DNA of 54,039 nucleotides from Lachnospiraceae bacterium. Its GTDB lineage: Bacteria > Bacillota > Clostridia > Lachnospirales > Lachnospiraceae. The position numbers and the translations under genes were made by a program. The first letter of the stretch is position 1, and each line of letters starts with the position of its first letter. Shown in pieces: positions 8,268 through 16,625 of the stretch. The stretch spans positions 1 to 54,039 of the forward strand of contig JAHAYJ010000121.1 of NCBI GenBank assembly GCA_018384375.1, read 5' to 3'. Below the pieces are notes generated by a model. That model did not search any database, was not told the DNA's origin, and saw only the letters and a list, made by a program, of their open reading frames with translations.

Positions 8268-10634
8268 ATGACATTGCGGGATTTGGAAGTCGGTAGGACA
8301 GGAAGAGTCAGGGTGGTTGGCGGAGAAGGAGCACTTCGACAACATTTTCTGGATATGGGAGTGATTCCCGGCGCAGAGGTGACACTTGTCAAGTATGCAC
8401 CAATGGGAGATCCCATGGAACTGCGAATACAGGGTTATGAGCTGACGCTGCGTCTTTCGGATGCGGAAAAAATTGAAATTGATCTGATCGCGAAGGACGA
8501 GAGTGAAGGAAAAAGGCGAATGGATGCATCTGACAAGAACAAGCCCAAAGCAGAGCATCCGGGTCTTGGAGAGGGTGGTAAATACCATCTGAAGGAAAAT
8601 GAAAATCCGCTTCCGGAGGGGACCGTACTCACATTTGCATTGGCCGGCAACCAGAATTGTGGAAAGACCACATTATTCAATCAGTTGACCGGTGCCAACC
8701 AGCATGTCGGCAATTTCCCCGGTGTGACAGTGGATCAGAAAAGCGGTGTGATCAGAGGATACACGAACACCGAAATTACCGATCTTCCCGGTATTTATTC
8801 CATGTCTCCTTACAGTAAGGAGGAAATCGTCACAAGACAGTTTATTATTGATCAGAAGCCCAAGGGAATCATTAACATTGTTGATGCAACCAATATGGAG
8901 CGAAATATGTACCTGACCCTTCAGCTGATGGAGCTTGACATACCTATGGTACTGGCACTTAACATGATGGATGAGGTGAGAGGAAACGGAGGCTCCGTTC
9001 TGATCAATGAGATGGAAGAAATGCTTGGTATCCCGGTGGTGCCGATTTCTGCCTCCAAAAATGAAGGTGTGGATGAACTGGTCAGCCATGCGATCCACGT
9101 GGCACAGTATCAGGAAAGCCCGGCAAGAAAGGATTTCTGTGATAAAAACGATCATCATGGTGCGGTGCACAGATGCCTGCATGGTATCATGCATCTGATA
9201 GAGGATCATGCGCAGGATTCCGGAATTCCGCTGCGGTTTGCAGCAACGAAGCTGGTTGAGGGAGATGAAGCAATTTTAGAGCGTCTGCAGCTAAGCCGGA
9301 ATGAACAGGAAATGGTAGAGCATATCATCTGTCAGATGGAAGAGGAGAGAGGGCTTGATCGGGCGGCTGCTATTGCGGATATGCGCTTTGCGTTCATACA
9401 TAAGCTGACCGAAAGGACGGTGGTTAAGCCCAGAGAGAGCAGAGAACATGCAAGAAGCCGGAAGATAGACCGGTTTCTTACCGGAAAATATACTGCAATT
9501 CCGGCATTTGTGGTGATCATGGCGTTAGTATTTTGGCTGACCTTCCATGTGATCGGCGCTGGGCTGCAAGGGTTGTTGGAAGCGGGAGTTACCTGGCTGA
9601 CAGATCTGGTGGATGGCGCGATGAGCGTATGGAATGTGAATGATGCCATTCATTCTCTTGTGATAGATGGAATTTTTAATGGAGTGGGGAGCGTGATCAG
9701 CTTTCTCCCTATTATAGTAACTTTGTTTTTCTTCTTGTCTCTGCTTGAGGATACGGGATATATGGCAAGAGTGGCGTTTGTCATGGATAAGCTGCTTCGT
9801 AAGATCGGTCTGTCGGGGCGCAGTATTGTTCCGATGCTGGTAGGCTTCGGGTGTACGGTTCCGGGAGTTATGGCAAGCCGGACTATGCCATCCGAGCGTG
9901 ACCGCAAAATGACAATTCTGTTGACACCGTTTATGAGCTGCTCTGCAAAACTGCCAATTTATGCCTTTTTGTGCGCTGCTTTTTTCCCGGAGCATGCGGC
10001 AATTATGATGATCGGTCTGTATTTTGTGGGGATTGTGGCCGGAATACTGCTTGCCCTTCTGCTTAAGGGAAGTCTGTTTAAAGGAGAAGCAGTTCCCTTT
10101 GTCATGGAACTGCCTAATTACAGATTGCCGGGGGCAAAGAATGTTGCCCAGCTTTTGTGGGAGAAATCCAAAGATTTCCTACAGAGAGCGTTTACTGTAA
10201 TTTTTATGGCAACAATTGTGATATGGTTTTTACAGAATTTCAGTTTGAATTTAAGCATGGTGAGTGATTCGCAGGACAGCATTCTGGCAATTGTTGCAGG
10301 AATTCTGGCACCTGTTTTTAGGCCACTTGGCTTTGGAGACTGGAGAATATCGACTGCTTTGATCGCAGGATTTATGGCCAAGGAGAGTGTAGTTTCCACA
10401 TTGATGGTTCTGTTTGGAGGCCAGGAGGCTTTGCTTGCTGTTCTGTCACCACTGGGAGCAGTCTCCCTTTTGGTTTTCTGTCTGCTTTATACACCCTGTG
10501 TAGCGGCTGTAGCTTCTGTCAAGAGAGAACTAGGCGGAAAATGGGCAATCGGAGTGGTAGTCGGGCAGTGCGTGATCGCATGGGTATGTGCACTACTGGC
10601 AAGATTGATCGGGATGGCTTGCGGCCTGGGATAA
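8268..10634 (+). CDS. feoB: ferrous iron transporter, FeoA-FeoB fusion
   Basis: 788 aa. Residues 1-75 form a FeoA SH3-like domain (G-R-T-G-R-V ... F-L-D-M-G-V-I-P-G-A). After a charged linker, the FeoB G-domain begins: G-N-Q-N-C-G-K-T-T (G1, near residue 127), D-L-P-G-I-Y (G3), N-M-M-D (G4). From about residue 400 come the FeoB membrane segments with two gate regions (V-G-F-G-C-T-V-P-G near 525; L-L-Y-T-P-C-V-A near 743). It imports Fe(II) across the cytoplasmic membrane. FeoA is usually a separate gene; here it is covalently joined. No Fur-like box was recognised. Ribosome site AAAGGAG precedes ATG 8268. Confidence 0.95.
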   Translation: MTLRDLEVGRTGRVRVVGGEGALRQHFLDMGVIPGAEVTLVKYAPMGDPMELRIQGYELTLRLSDAEKIEIDLIAKDESEGKRRMDASDKNKPKAEHPGLGEGGKYHLKENENPLPEGTVLTFALAGNQNCGKTTLFNQLTGANQHVGNFPGVTVDQKSGVIRGYTNTEITDLPGIYSMSPYSKEEIVTRQFIIDQKPKGIINIVDATNMERNMYLTLQLMELDIPMVLALNMMDEVRGNGGSVLINEMEEMLGIPVVPISASKNEGVDELVSHAIHVAQYQESPARKDFCDKNDHHGAVHRCLHGIMHLIEDHAQDSGIPLRFAATKLVEGDEAILERLQLSRNEQEMVEHIICQMEEERGLDRAAAIADMRFAFIHKLTERTVVKPRESREHARSRKIDRFLTGKYTAIPAFVVIMALVFWLTFHVIGAGLQGLLEAGVTWLTDLVDGAMSVWNVNDAIHSLVIDGIFNGVGSVISFLPIIVTLFFFLSLLEDTGYMARVAFVMDKLLRKIGLSGRSIVPMLVGFGCTVPGVMASRTMPSERDRKMTILLTPFMSCSAKLPIYAFLCAAFFPEHAAIMMIGLYFVGIVAGILLALLLKGSLFKGEAVPFVMELPNYRLPGAKNVAQLLWEKSKDFLQRAFTVIFMATIVIWFLQNFSLNLSMVSDSQDSILAIVAGILAPVFRPLGFGDWRISTALIAGFMAKESVVSTLMVLFGGQEALLAVLSPLGAVSLLVFCLLYTPCVAAVASVKRELGGKWAIGVVVGQCVIAWVCALLARLIGMACGLG

Positions 10635-10641
10635 GATTTTC

Positions 10642-10670
10642 TTGACAACAGGTTTCCGGTTGCGTATAAT
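10642..10670 (+). promoter_or_regulatory. sigma-A promoter of the tyrS T-box transcript
   Basis: TTGACA (10642-10647), 17-bp spacer, TATAAT (10665-10670): both hexamers match consensus. Transcription should begin near 10677 and run into the T-box leader. Confidence 0.88.
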
Positions 10671-10676
10671 GGCTTT

Positions 10677-10985
10677 AATTTCATACATGCGATTGATTGA
10701 GAATGGCAATGATAAGAAGAAGTAGCATAAAGGGAAACATACAGAAAGCAGCCGGCAGATGAGAGGCGCATGGGAAGCTTTATGTGAATACATCTTTGAG
10801 CTTCGCACCGAATGACTTATGTCCAGTAGGCTGCGACGGTTCCTGCACCCGTTAACGTGCTAGAGTATATCCCGGTATCGGGCGTACTCGAAGAGGTAAA
10901 CAGTGTGAGCTGTTTATGAACATTAGGTGGTATCACGAAGGTCTGGCTTTCGTCCTATTGAGGGACGGAAGCCTTTTTTATTTTG
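10677..10985 (+). promoter_or_regulatory. T-box leader, tyrosine specific
   Basis: A roughly 300-nt leader between promoter and tyrS. It contains the conserved T-box sequence in a variant form, TTAGGTGGTATCACGA (about 10923-10938), followed by a terminator stem GGCTTTCGTCC / GGACGGAAGCC and a T run (10945-10979). In the stem I region, AGAT (10757) can pair with ATCT, flanking an internal loop that ends in GAATAC on its 3' side; TAC (10789-10791) is the candidate specifier and is a tyrosine codon, matching the downstream gene. Uncharged tRNA-Tyr should stabilise the antiterminator and allow tyrS expression. Folding was done by eye. Confidence 0.88.
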
Positions 10986-11078
10986 GTGGCGACCGCCAGA
11001 AAGCGAGAGAGTTACTATATTTCATTGGTTGTCTTAATGATTGCTGTATGAGGAAACAGATTAAGGAGGAAAAGAAAA

Positions 11079-12308
11079 ATGACAATCAGTGAAACAGAAG
11101 TAAAGCAGGAAGTGGAAAGGCAGATGCGCATTATCTTAAAGGGAGCATTGAAGCTGATCGGAGAGGAGGAACTCAGGGAGAAGCTCGCACGCTCCGTCAG
11201 GACGGGGAAGCCGCTCAATGTGAAGCTTGGATTGGATCCCAGTGCACCGGATATTCATCTTGGCCATGCGGTTGTGCTTCGCAAGCTGAAACAGATGCAG
11301 GATCTGGGGCATCAGATCGTCATTATCATTGGCGATTTTACAGGAAAGATCGGAGATCCCACAGGTAAGGCGAAGGGAAGAAAAGCTCTCTCGGACAGAG
11401 AAGTTCTGCTCAATGCACAGACCTATCAGGAGCAAATCTTCAGAGTACTCGACCGGGAAAAAACACAGGTTCGTTACAATGGAGAATGGCTGGAACTTTT
11501 AGACCTTACGGAAATATTGAAAATGGCATCTACCGTTACTGTTGCCCGTATGCTGGAACGTGATGATTTTCAGAACCGTTATGCTCACAATATTCCCATA
11601 GGATTGCATGAGTTTTTTTACCCGCTGATGCAGGCATATGACTCCGTTGCCATCCGGGCAGATCTGGAGTTGGGAGGCAGTGACCAGACCTTTAACATTC
11701 TGATGGGACGTTCCCTCCAGAAGGATTATGGGATGGAGCCCCAGGCAGCACTTTTTATGCCGATTCTGGAAGGACTTGACGGGGTGGAAAAGATGAGCAA
11801 GAGTCTTGGAAACTATATTGGTGTACAGGAAGAGGCAAAGGTCATGTTCAGGAAGGTTATGGAAGTGCCGGATAGCCTGATTACCAGATACTTTGCACTT
11901 GCAACGGATATTCTGCCGGAGAAACTGGACGATGTGGAGAAAGCGCTTGAAAACGGTGAGAATCCAAGAGACTGGAAGCTTCTTCTGGCAAGAACCGTAA
12001 CCGCTCTGTATCATAGTGAGGAGGAAACAAGAGCGGCGGAAGAATTTTTCAAGCAGGCCTTTACAAAAAAGGAGATCCCGAGAGATATTCCGGAACTGGA
12101 AATGACTGCAGCAGAGAGTACTTTGCTGGATACGGCTGAAGTGCTTGTGAGAGCCGGAATGCTGACCAGTAAAAGTGAACTGCGTCGACTGCTCATGCAG
12201 GGAGGCGTTTCTCTGAACGGAGAGAGGGTATGTGATCCGGAGATACCCATAAAAAATGGAGATGTGTTGAAGCTTGGAAAGAAGAGGTTTGCTAAAATCC
12301 GTTTTTAA
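11079..12308 (+). CDS. tyrS: tyrosyl-tRNA synthetase
   Basis: 409 aa, class I aminoacyl-tRNA synthetase that charges tRNA-Tyr. The HIGH-type motif is H-L-G-H near residues 60-63, with G-L-D-P-S-A-P before it. The KMSKS motif is intact near residue 238. A C-terminal S4-like RNA-binding segment (about residues 345-409) contains S-E-L-R-R-L-L-M-Q-G-G-V. The ATG follows AAGGAGGAAAAGAAAA. The T-box leader immediately upstream independently supports the identity. No terminator is obvious between this gene and the next. Confidence 0.97.
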   Translation: MTISETEVKQEVERQMRIILKGALKLIGEEELREKLARSVRTGKPLNVKLGLDPSAPDIHLGHAVVLRKLKQMQDLGHQIVIIIGDFTGKIGDPTGKAKGRKALSDREVLLNAQTYQEQIFRVLDREKTQVRYNGEWLELLDLTEILKMASTVTVARMLERDDFQNRYAHNIPIGLHEFFYPLMQAYDSVAIRADLELGGSDQTFNILMGRSLQKDYGMEPQAALFMPILEGLDGVEKMSKSLGNYIGVQEEAKVMFRKVMEVPDSLITRYFALATDILPEKLDDVEKALENGENPRDWKLLLARTVTALYHSEEETRAAEEFFKQAFTKKEIPRDIPELEMTAAESTLLDTAEVLVRAGMLTSKSELRRLLMQGGVSLNGERVCDPEIPIKNGDVLKLGKKRFAKIRF

Positions 12309-12409
12309 CACTTTCTTTATTTGAACAATCTGCTATAATAATATTATCGATACAAAAGGGAAAGCCACACTTTGATTGCTGCAAAGCATGGGAATGCAGG
12401 GGAAACGGA

Positions 12410-14347
12410 ATGCAGAGGATTTTCAGGAAATACGCGGTAATTATTATTACATCAGCTGTATTTGCCATATTGATCATTAATTATGTGATTGCTTCTTTTA
12501 GTACGAACAAGCAGCAGGTCGCCACCTTTAAGGCCAAGATCAATCAGATCATTCATACGGTACAGGAGAATCAGGTTGAACTTAAGGCAATTCAGAGAAA
12601 TCTTGACGAAGACTATCTTACCAGGGCCAGAGCGGCTGCCTATGTGATCGATCAGAATCCGGAGATCGTAGAGGATGTAGAAGAATTACAAAATCTTTCC
12701 GTTCTTCTCAATGTGGATGAAATCCATGTGATTGATGAAAACGGCATCATTGCCTACTCCTCTGTGCCTGAGTATATCGGACTTGACTTTCATGAAGGAG
12801 AGCAGACACGTGAATTTTTAAGCCTTCTGTTGGACGAGGACGGAGAGAATTATCTGATTCAAAAGGAACAACCCAACACTGCAGAACAGAAGATCATGAA
12901 ATATGTAGGCGTCACCAGGAGAGGAGTGCATGGGATCATTCAGGTAGGGCTTCAGCCTGTCAGACTGGAGGAGGCACAGGAAAGAAATTCTTACAAATAT
13001 ATTTTTAATCGGTTTCCTACAGATAAGGGGGAGGAGTTTTTTGCAATTGACAGCAGTACCGGGAAAGTGGTTGCTGATACCGGAGACTTACCTCAAAATG
13101 CTTTGGAACAAAAATATGCGGACAATGCATTGACAGATTGTGAAAACGGATCCTTTATGGAAATCGGGAATAAGGAAACTCTGTTCGTTGTGACGAGGCA
13201 ATATAACGATGTGCTGATCGGCGCTTCCATATCCAAGAGAGATATGATGGCGGGGCTTTGGAAGAATATGTGCGCAACTATGATCTGTCTTTTGATCGTA
13301 GAGATCATCATGATTATTTTTCTCAATGCCCTTGTTAAGAACAGAGTAGTAAACGGCATTCATGAAATTCTGAGGAATCTTACGCAGATTTCTAATGGGA
13401 ATTACGATACTGTGGTCGAAGTGGGCGGAAATCCGGAGCTTGAGGAATTAAGTGCCGGAATCAGTACCATGTTAAGAAGTGTTCTGAGCTCCTCGGACAG
13501 AATATCCCAAATTATTGAAATGAGTGCGATCCCACTGGCTGCATTCGAGTATAAGGAAGGCAATCAGTATGTATTTGTGACATCGGGGCTGCGGGAATTG
13601 CTGGGATTTTCACAGGAAGAAATGGAGAGACTTCACAAGGAACCGAAGCGCTTTTATCAGAGCATTCAGGACATTATGAGAAAGCCCGTTGAAGAAGAAA
13701 AGGATATTTTCCCTGTGGGAGATAAGTTTATCAGCATCCATCTGTCAATGGAAGGGGAAGGGTACCTGGGGGTTGTGACGGACACAACAAGGCAAGTACT
13801 GGAAAACCGTAGAATTCGATATGAGAACAATCATGATCATTTGACCGGACTATATAAATACAGCTATTATATGCAAAAGGCAGCAGGATATCTGAAAAAT
13901 AATCTGCGCGGAAGAATCTGCTCCTGTATTATGCTGGATATGGATAATTTTAAGAGCGTCAATGATACCTATGGTCATGATATGGGAGATGCTTATCTGA
14001 AGAGCTTTGCCAATATTTTGCTGGATCTGCCAAGAGAACACTGTATACCGGCAAGGCGTTCGGGAGATGAATTCTGCATTTTTACTTACGGATATCGGGA
14101 GAAGGAAGAAATCCTGAAATTGTTGAATATGCTGTGGGATACCTTGAAACAGAAACCGGTTTGTATGACGGATGGAGAAGAAAGGATTATTGAGGTGTCC
14201 TGTGGGTTTGCGTGGACCGGCAATGAAGAAATGGATATGGAACTTTTGATGCGTCAGGCGGATAATGCTTTATATCGGGCGAAAGAGACCGGAAAAGGCC
14301 GCTTTGTAGAATATAATGCTATGGAACCAAAGGGAATCAGTGATTAA
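12410..14347 (+). CDS. membrane diguanylate cyclase (Cache-HAMP-PAS-GGDEF)
   Basis: 645 aa. A first transmembrane segment (about residues 8-28), an extracytoplasmic Cache-like sensor (about 30-275), a second transmembrane segment (about 283-305), a HAMP-like linker, a PAS-like region (about 365-460) and a C-terminal GGDEF domain from N-H-D-H-L-T-G-L-Y. The signature is R-S-G-D-E-F, a variant compatible with cyclase activity, and no R-x-x-D inhibitory site is evident. It would make c-di-GMP in response to an external ligand. It is the only cyclase here that looks catalytically competent. A hairpin shared with the convergent acetyltransferase gene follows. Confidence 0.9.
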   Translation: MQRIFRKYAVIIITSAVFAILIINYVIASFSTNKQQVATFKAKINQIIHTVQENQVELKAIQRNLDEDYLTRARAAAYVIDQNPEIVEDVEELQNLSVLLNVDEIHVIDENGIIAYSSVPEYIGLDFHEGEQTREFLSLLLDEDGENYLIQKEQPNTAEQKIMKYVGVTRRGVHGIIQVGLQPVRLEEAQERNSYKYIFNRFPTDKGEEFFAIDSSTGKVVADTGDLPQNALEQKYADNALTDCENGSFMEIGNKETLFVVTRQYNDVLIGASISKRDMMAGLWKNMCATMICLLIVEIIMIIFLNALVKNRVVNGIHEILRNLTQISNGNYDTVVEVGGNPELEELSAGISTMLRSVLSSSDRISQIIEMSAIPLAAFEYKEGNQYVFVTSGLRELLGFSQEEMERLHKEPKRFYQSIQDIMRKPVEEEKDIFPVGDKFISIHLSMEGEGYLGVVTDTTRQVLENRRIRYENNHDHLTGLYKYSYYMQKAAGYLKNNLRGRICSCIMLDMDNFKSVNDTYGHDMGDAYLKSFANILLDLPREHCIPARRSGDEFCIFTYGYREKEEILKLLNMLWDTLKQKPVCMTDGEERIIEVSCGFAWTGNEEMDMELLMRQADNALYRAKETGKGRFVEYNAMEPKGISD

Positions 14348-14355
14348 GGCATACA

Positions 14356-14400
14356 GGCATGGGACAATCCTTTACAGGATTGTTTCCATGCCGATTTTTT
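14356..14400 (+). terminator. terminator after the diguanylate cyclase gene
   Basis: Long stem GGCATGGGACAATCC / GGATTGTTTCCATGCC (one bulge) with loop TTTACA, followed by GATTTTTT. The right arm and loop also encode the last codons and stop of the convergent acetyltransferase gene (stop at 14372). Confidence 0.85.
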
Positions 14401-14842
14401 GTGGTTTTAGCCCACAGGATTGATAAAACTTCATAGCTGATTCATTACAGCTCCATACATTGAGTGTGACATTGTAGCATCCCTGTTCTCTGGCGAAGGA
14501 AAGTACCGTTTCATAGAGCTGCTTTCCGATATGTCTGCCACGGATCTCTTCATCCACACACAGATCGTCGATATACAGTGTCTTGATATCGGTCAGAATG
14601 TTATCTTTGATATGCTGCTGAAAAATGCAGAAGGCATACCCGAGAACATTGCCGCTTTCGTCCACTGCTGTGAAAATAGGACGGTCTTCATCATGAATGA
14701 TCGCTTTTAACTGCTCATCCGTATATTTTTTGGCACCGTACTTAAAAAGGTCCGGTCTTCCTTTATGGTGAACCAGGCATACCTGTAAAAGCAGCTTGTT
14801 GATTCCGTCCATATCCTGTTCTTTTGCACGTCTGATTTCCAT
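14372..14842 (-). CDS. GNAT family N-acetyltransferase
   Basis: 156 aa, a single GNAT fold. The acetyl-CoA binding motif appears as V-D-E-E-I-R-G-R-H-I-G-K-Q-L (about residues 95-108), after the strand T-L-Y-I-D-D-L-C-V; the C-terminal strand N-V-T-L-N-V-W and helix S-A-M-K-F-Y are typical. It acetylates an unknown amine. The start ATG at 14842 has a GAGGAGTG ribosome site. Its C-terminus (G-M-E-T-I-L) is encoded inside the hairpin that terminates the convergent gene. Confidence 0.92.
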   Translation of the reverse strand: MEIRRAKEQDMDGINKLLLQVCLVHHKGRPDLFKYGAKKYTDEQLKAIIHDEDRPIFTAVDESGNVLGYAFCIFQQHIKDNILTDIKTLYIDDLCVDEEIRGRHIGKQLYETVLSFAREQGCYNVTLNVWSCNESAMKFYQSCGLKPQKIGMETIL

Positions 14843-14945
14843 TTTTCACTCCTCATAATAGCTGAAATATGATGTAAGATAACAGGATTATTTTACCACA
14901 AAAGAGAATACTGTAAATGAAAAAGATATAAAATCAGCAGGTGGC

Positions 14946-14974
14946 TTGACATTTCCAATAATAAAATATACAAT
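14946..14974 (+). promoter_or_regulatory. sigma-A promoter of the Rrf2 gene
   Basis: TTGACA (14946-14951), 17-bp spacer, TACAAT (14969-14974), about 60 nt before the Rrf2 ATG. No clear dyad was found in the leader, so autoregulation cannot be judged. Confidence 0.75.
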
Positions 14975-15032
14975 TCATATTAAACAGGTCGGAATTAATC
15001 GTTGCATTTGAAAGAAAAGGTGAGGATGAAAA

Positions 15033-15467
15033 ATGAAAATATCGACAAAGGGAAGGTATGCACTGCGCCTGATGCTTGATCTGGCAATTTATAATACCGG
15101 AGAACCGGTCAGTTTAAAGGATGTTGCGAGAAGGCAGCAGATTTCCGAAAAATATCTGGAACAAATTATTTCCGTGCTGAATAAAGCGGGATTTGTGAGA
15201 AGCGTACGTGGAGCCCAGGGAGGCTATATGCTGACAAAGGAGCCGGCAGAATATACAGTGGGATCCGTATTGAGACTTACGGAGGGAGATCTTGCCCCGG
15301 TAAGCTGTGTTGGTATGGACAGTGTAGATTGTGACAGAAGAGACGGCTGTGTTACAGTGAGAATTTGGGAGCAGCTGAATGAGGCCGTCAACAATGTGGT
15401 TGATAACATTACGGTGGCGGATATGGTCATGTGGCAGAAGGAACAGGCTGACCAGTATGTGATTTGA
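15033..15467 (+). CDS. Rrf2 family transcriptional regulator (IscR-like)
   Basis: 144 aa. N-terminal winged helix with M-K-I-S-T-K-G-R-Y-A-L-R, the usual Rrf2 opening, and the wing G-A-Q-G-G-Y. Three cysteines at residues 92, 100 and 106 match the spacing class of the Fe-S ligands of IscR (92, 98, 104), so cluster binding is plausible. IscR-type regulators usually precede iscS/iscU; here the gene stands alone between an acetyltransferase and an esterase, with its own promoter and terminator. It probably acts on genes elsewhere. Regulator class is firm, the cofactor is inference. Confidence 0.92.
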   Translation: MKISTKGRYALRLMLDLAIYNTGEPVSLKDVARRQQISEKYLEQIISVLNKAGFVRSVRGAQGGYMLTKEPAEYTVGSVLRLTEGDLAPVSCVGMDSVDCDRRDGCVTVRIWEQLNEAVNNVVDNITVADMVMWQKEQADQYVI

Positions 15468-15483
15468 AACAGCAGTCTTTTAT

Positions 15484-15515
15484 CGATGCCGCCTGCCTTG
15501 GGGCGGCATCGAGTT
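15484..15515 (+). terminator. terminator after the Rrf2 gene
   Basis: Perfect 10-bp GC-rich stem CGATGCCGCC / GGCGGCATCG with an 8-nt loop, followed by AGTTT. Located 17 nt after the stop codon. Confidence 0.75.
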
Positions 15516-15615
15516 TAACTCAAAAATTTACACACATTTCATGATTTCTTTTTTACCCCCAAAAGACATTATTATATTGATAACTATGATTCTGCATATT
15601 CAAATTAACAGAAAA

Positions 15616-15644
15616 GTGACATTGGCAGATTAATGTGCTATAAT
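15616..15644 (+). promoter_or_regulatory. promoter of the esterase gene
   Basis: GTGACA (15616-15621), 17-bp spacer, TATAAT (15639-15644) with an extended TG two bases before the -10. About 70 nt before the esterase ATG. Confidence 0.65.
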
Positions 15645-15714
15645 AAAAATAGTCGCTTTTTTTGTGCGTTATAAAGGACGCTATGAGAACTGTCAGAGAA
15701 TTTGAGGTGAAAGC

Positions 15715-16599
15715 ATGCAGGATAAAACGCCGGAGGAAATCCGAAGAGAATTTGGAGAAGCGGATAGAAAGCGCGATGAGGGGCTAACGACACCACAGGA
15801 TATTATCAGAAGAAATGATATTTCCTATGGCCCGAATGGCGAGTGGAATCTGCTTGATATTTACTATGCGAAGGGCACGCATACGGTGAAACCTACGATT
15901 GTGAATATTCATGGTGGTGCATGGGTATATGGGACAAAGGAAGTATATCAGTTCTATTGCATGAGTCTTGCACAAAGAGGGTTTACAGTAGTGAATTTTA
16001 ACTACAGACTGGCCCCTGAAAATAAATATCCTACACCTCTTACCGATATTAATCAGGTTTTCTGCTTTCTGAAGGAGAAGGGTGCGGAATATTATGTAGA
16101 CACGGACAATCTGTTTGTTGTAGGGGACTCGGCAGGAGCACAGCTTGCCAGCCAGTATCTTACGGCTTACTCAAATCCCGTTTATGCAGAGAAATTTGAT
16201 TTCTCTGTTCCCAATGTAACGATACGGGCGGTGGCACTGAATTGTGGCCTGTATGATGCCAGAAGATGCGCGGAGTTCCAGCTGGATGTTCCCTTCATGG
16301 CGTATGTGGGAGAGGTAAACGAAAAGCTGCTTGACAGTCTGGACGTCATGAAGTATTCCGGTAAAGACTTTCCGCCTACATTTGTCATGAGTGCCTGCCA
16401 TGATTTCGTGCTTGAAAATGCCAGACCGATGTATGAGCACTTGACTGAAGCGGGGGTAGAATGTCAGCTTAAGATTTATGGCAGTGAGGAACAGGAAGAA
16501 ATAGCTCATGTGTTTCATGTGAATATCAGATTCCCGGAAGCGGAAATCTGTAATAATGAGGAATGTGATTTCTTTAAAAAATATATCCGTATCAAGTAG
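15715..16599 (+). CDS. alpha/beta hydrolase, HSL-type esterase
   Basis: 294 aa without signal peptide. It shows the hormone-sensitive-lipase pattern: oxyanion-hole motif N-I-H-G-G-A-W near residue 66, nucleophile elbow G-D-S-A-G with Ser139, an Asp in S-A-C-H-D (about residue 225), and His265 in I-A-H-V-F. These enzymes hydrolyse short acyl or acetyl esters, for example sugar acetates; the substrate here is not known. The start ATG follows GAGGTGAAAG. The next gene begins 27 nt after the stop, so the two may be cotranscribed, with no obvious functional tie. Confidence 0.9.
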   Translation: MQDKTPEEIRREFGEADRKRDEGLTTPQDIIRRNDISYGPNGEWNLLDIYYAKGTHTVKPTIVNIHGGAWVYGTKEVYQFYCMSLAQRGFTVVNFNYRLAPENKYPTPLTDINQVFCFLKEKGAEYYVDTDNLFVVGDSAGAQLASQYLTAYSNPVYAEKFDFSVPNVTIRAVALNCGLYDARRCAEFQLDVPFMAYVGEVNEKLLDSLDVMKYSGKDFPPTFVMSACHDFVLENARPMYEHLTEAGVECQLKIYGSEEQEEIAHVFHVNIRFPEAEICNNEECDFFKKYIRIK

Positions 16600-16625
16600 C
16601 AGGATGTATAGGGCGGGGGATTTAT

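Noticed and set aside
11499-12311. 270-codon minus frame opposite tyrS
   Set aside because: Antisense shadow of a well-supported synthetase.
12321-12347. Promoter for the diguanylate cyclase gene (TTGAAC with TATAAT/TATTAT)
   Set aside because: Spacings of 7 and 15 bp do not fit a sigma-A promoter well enough to call.
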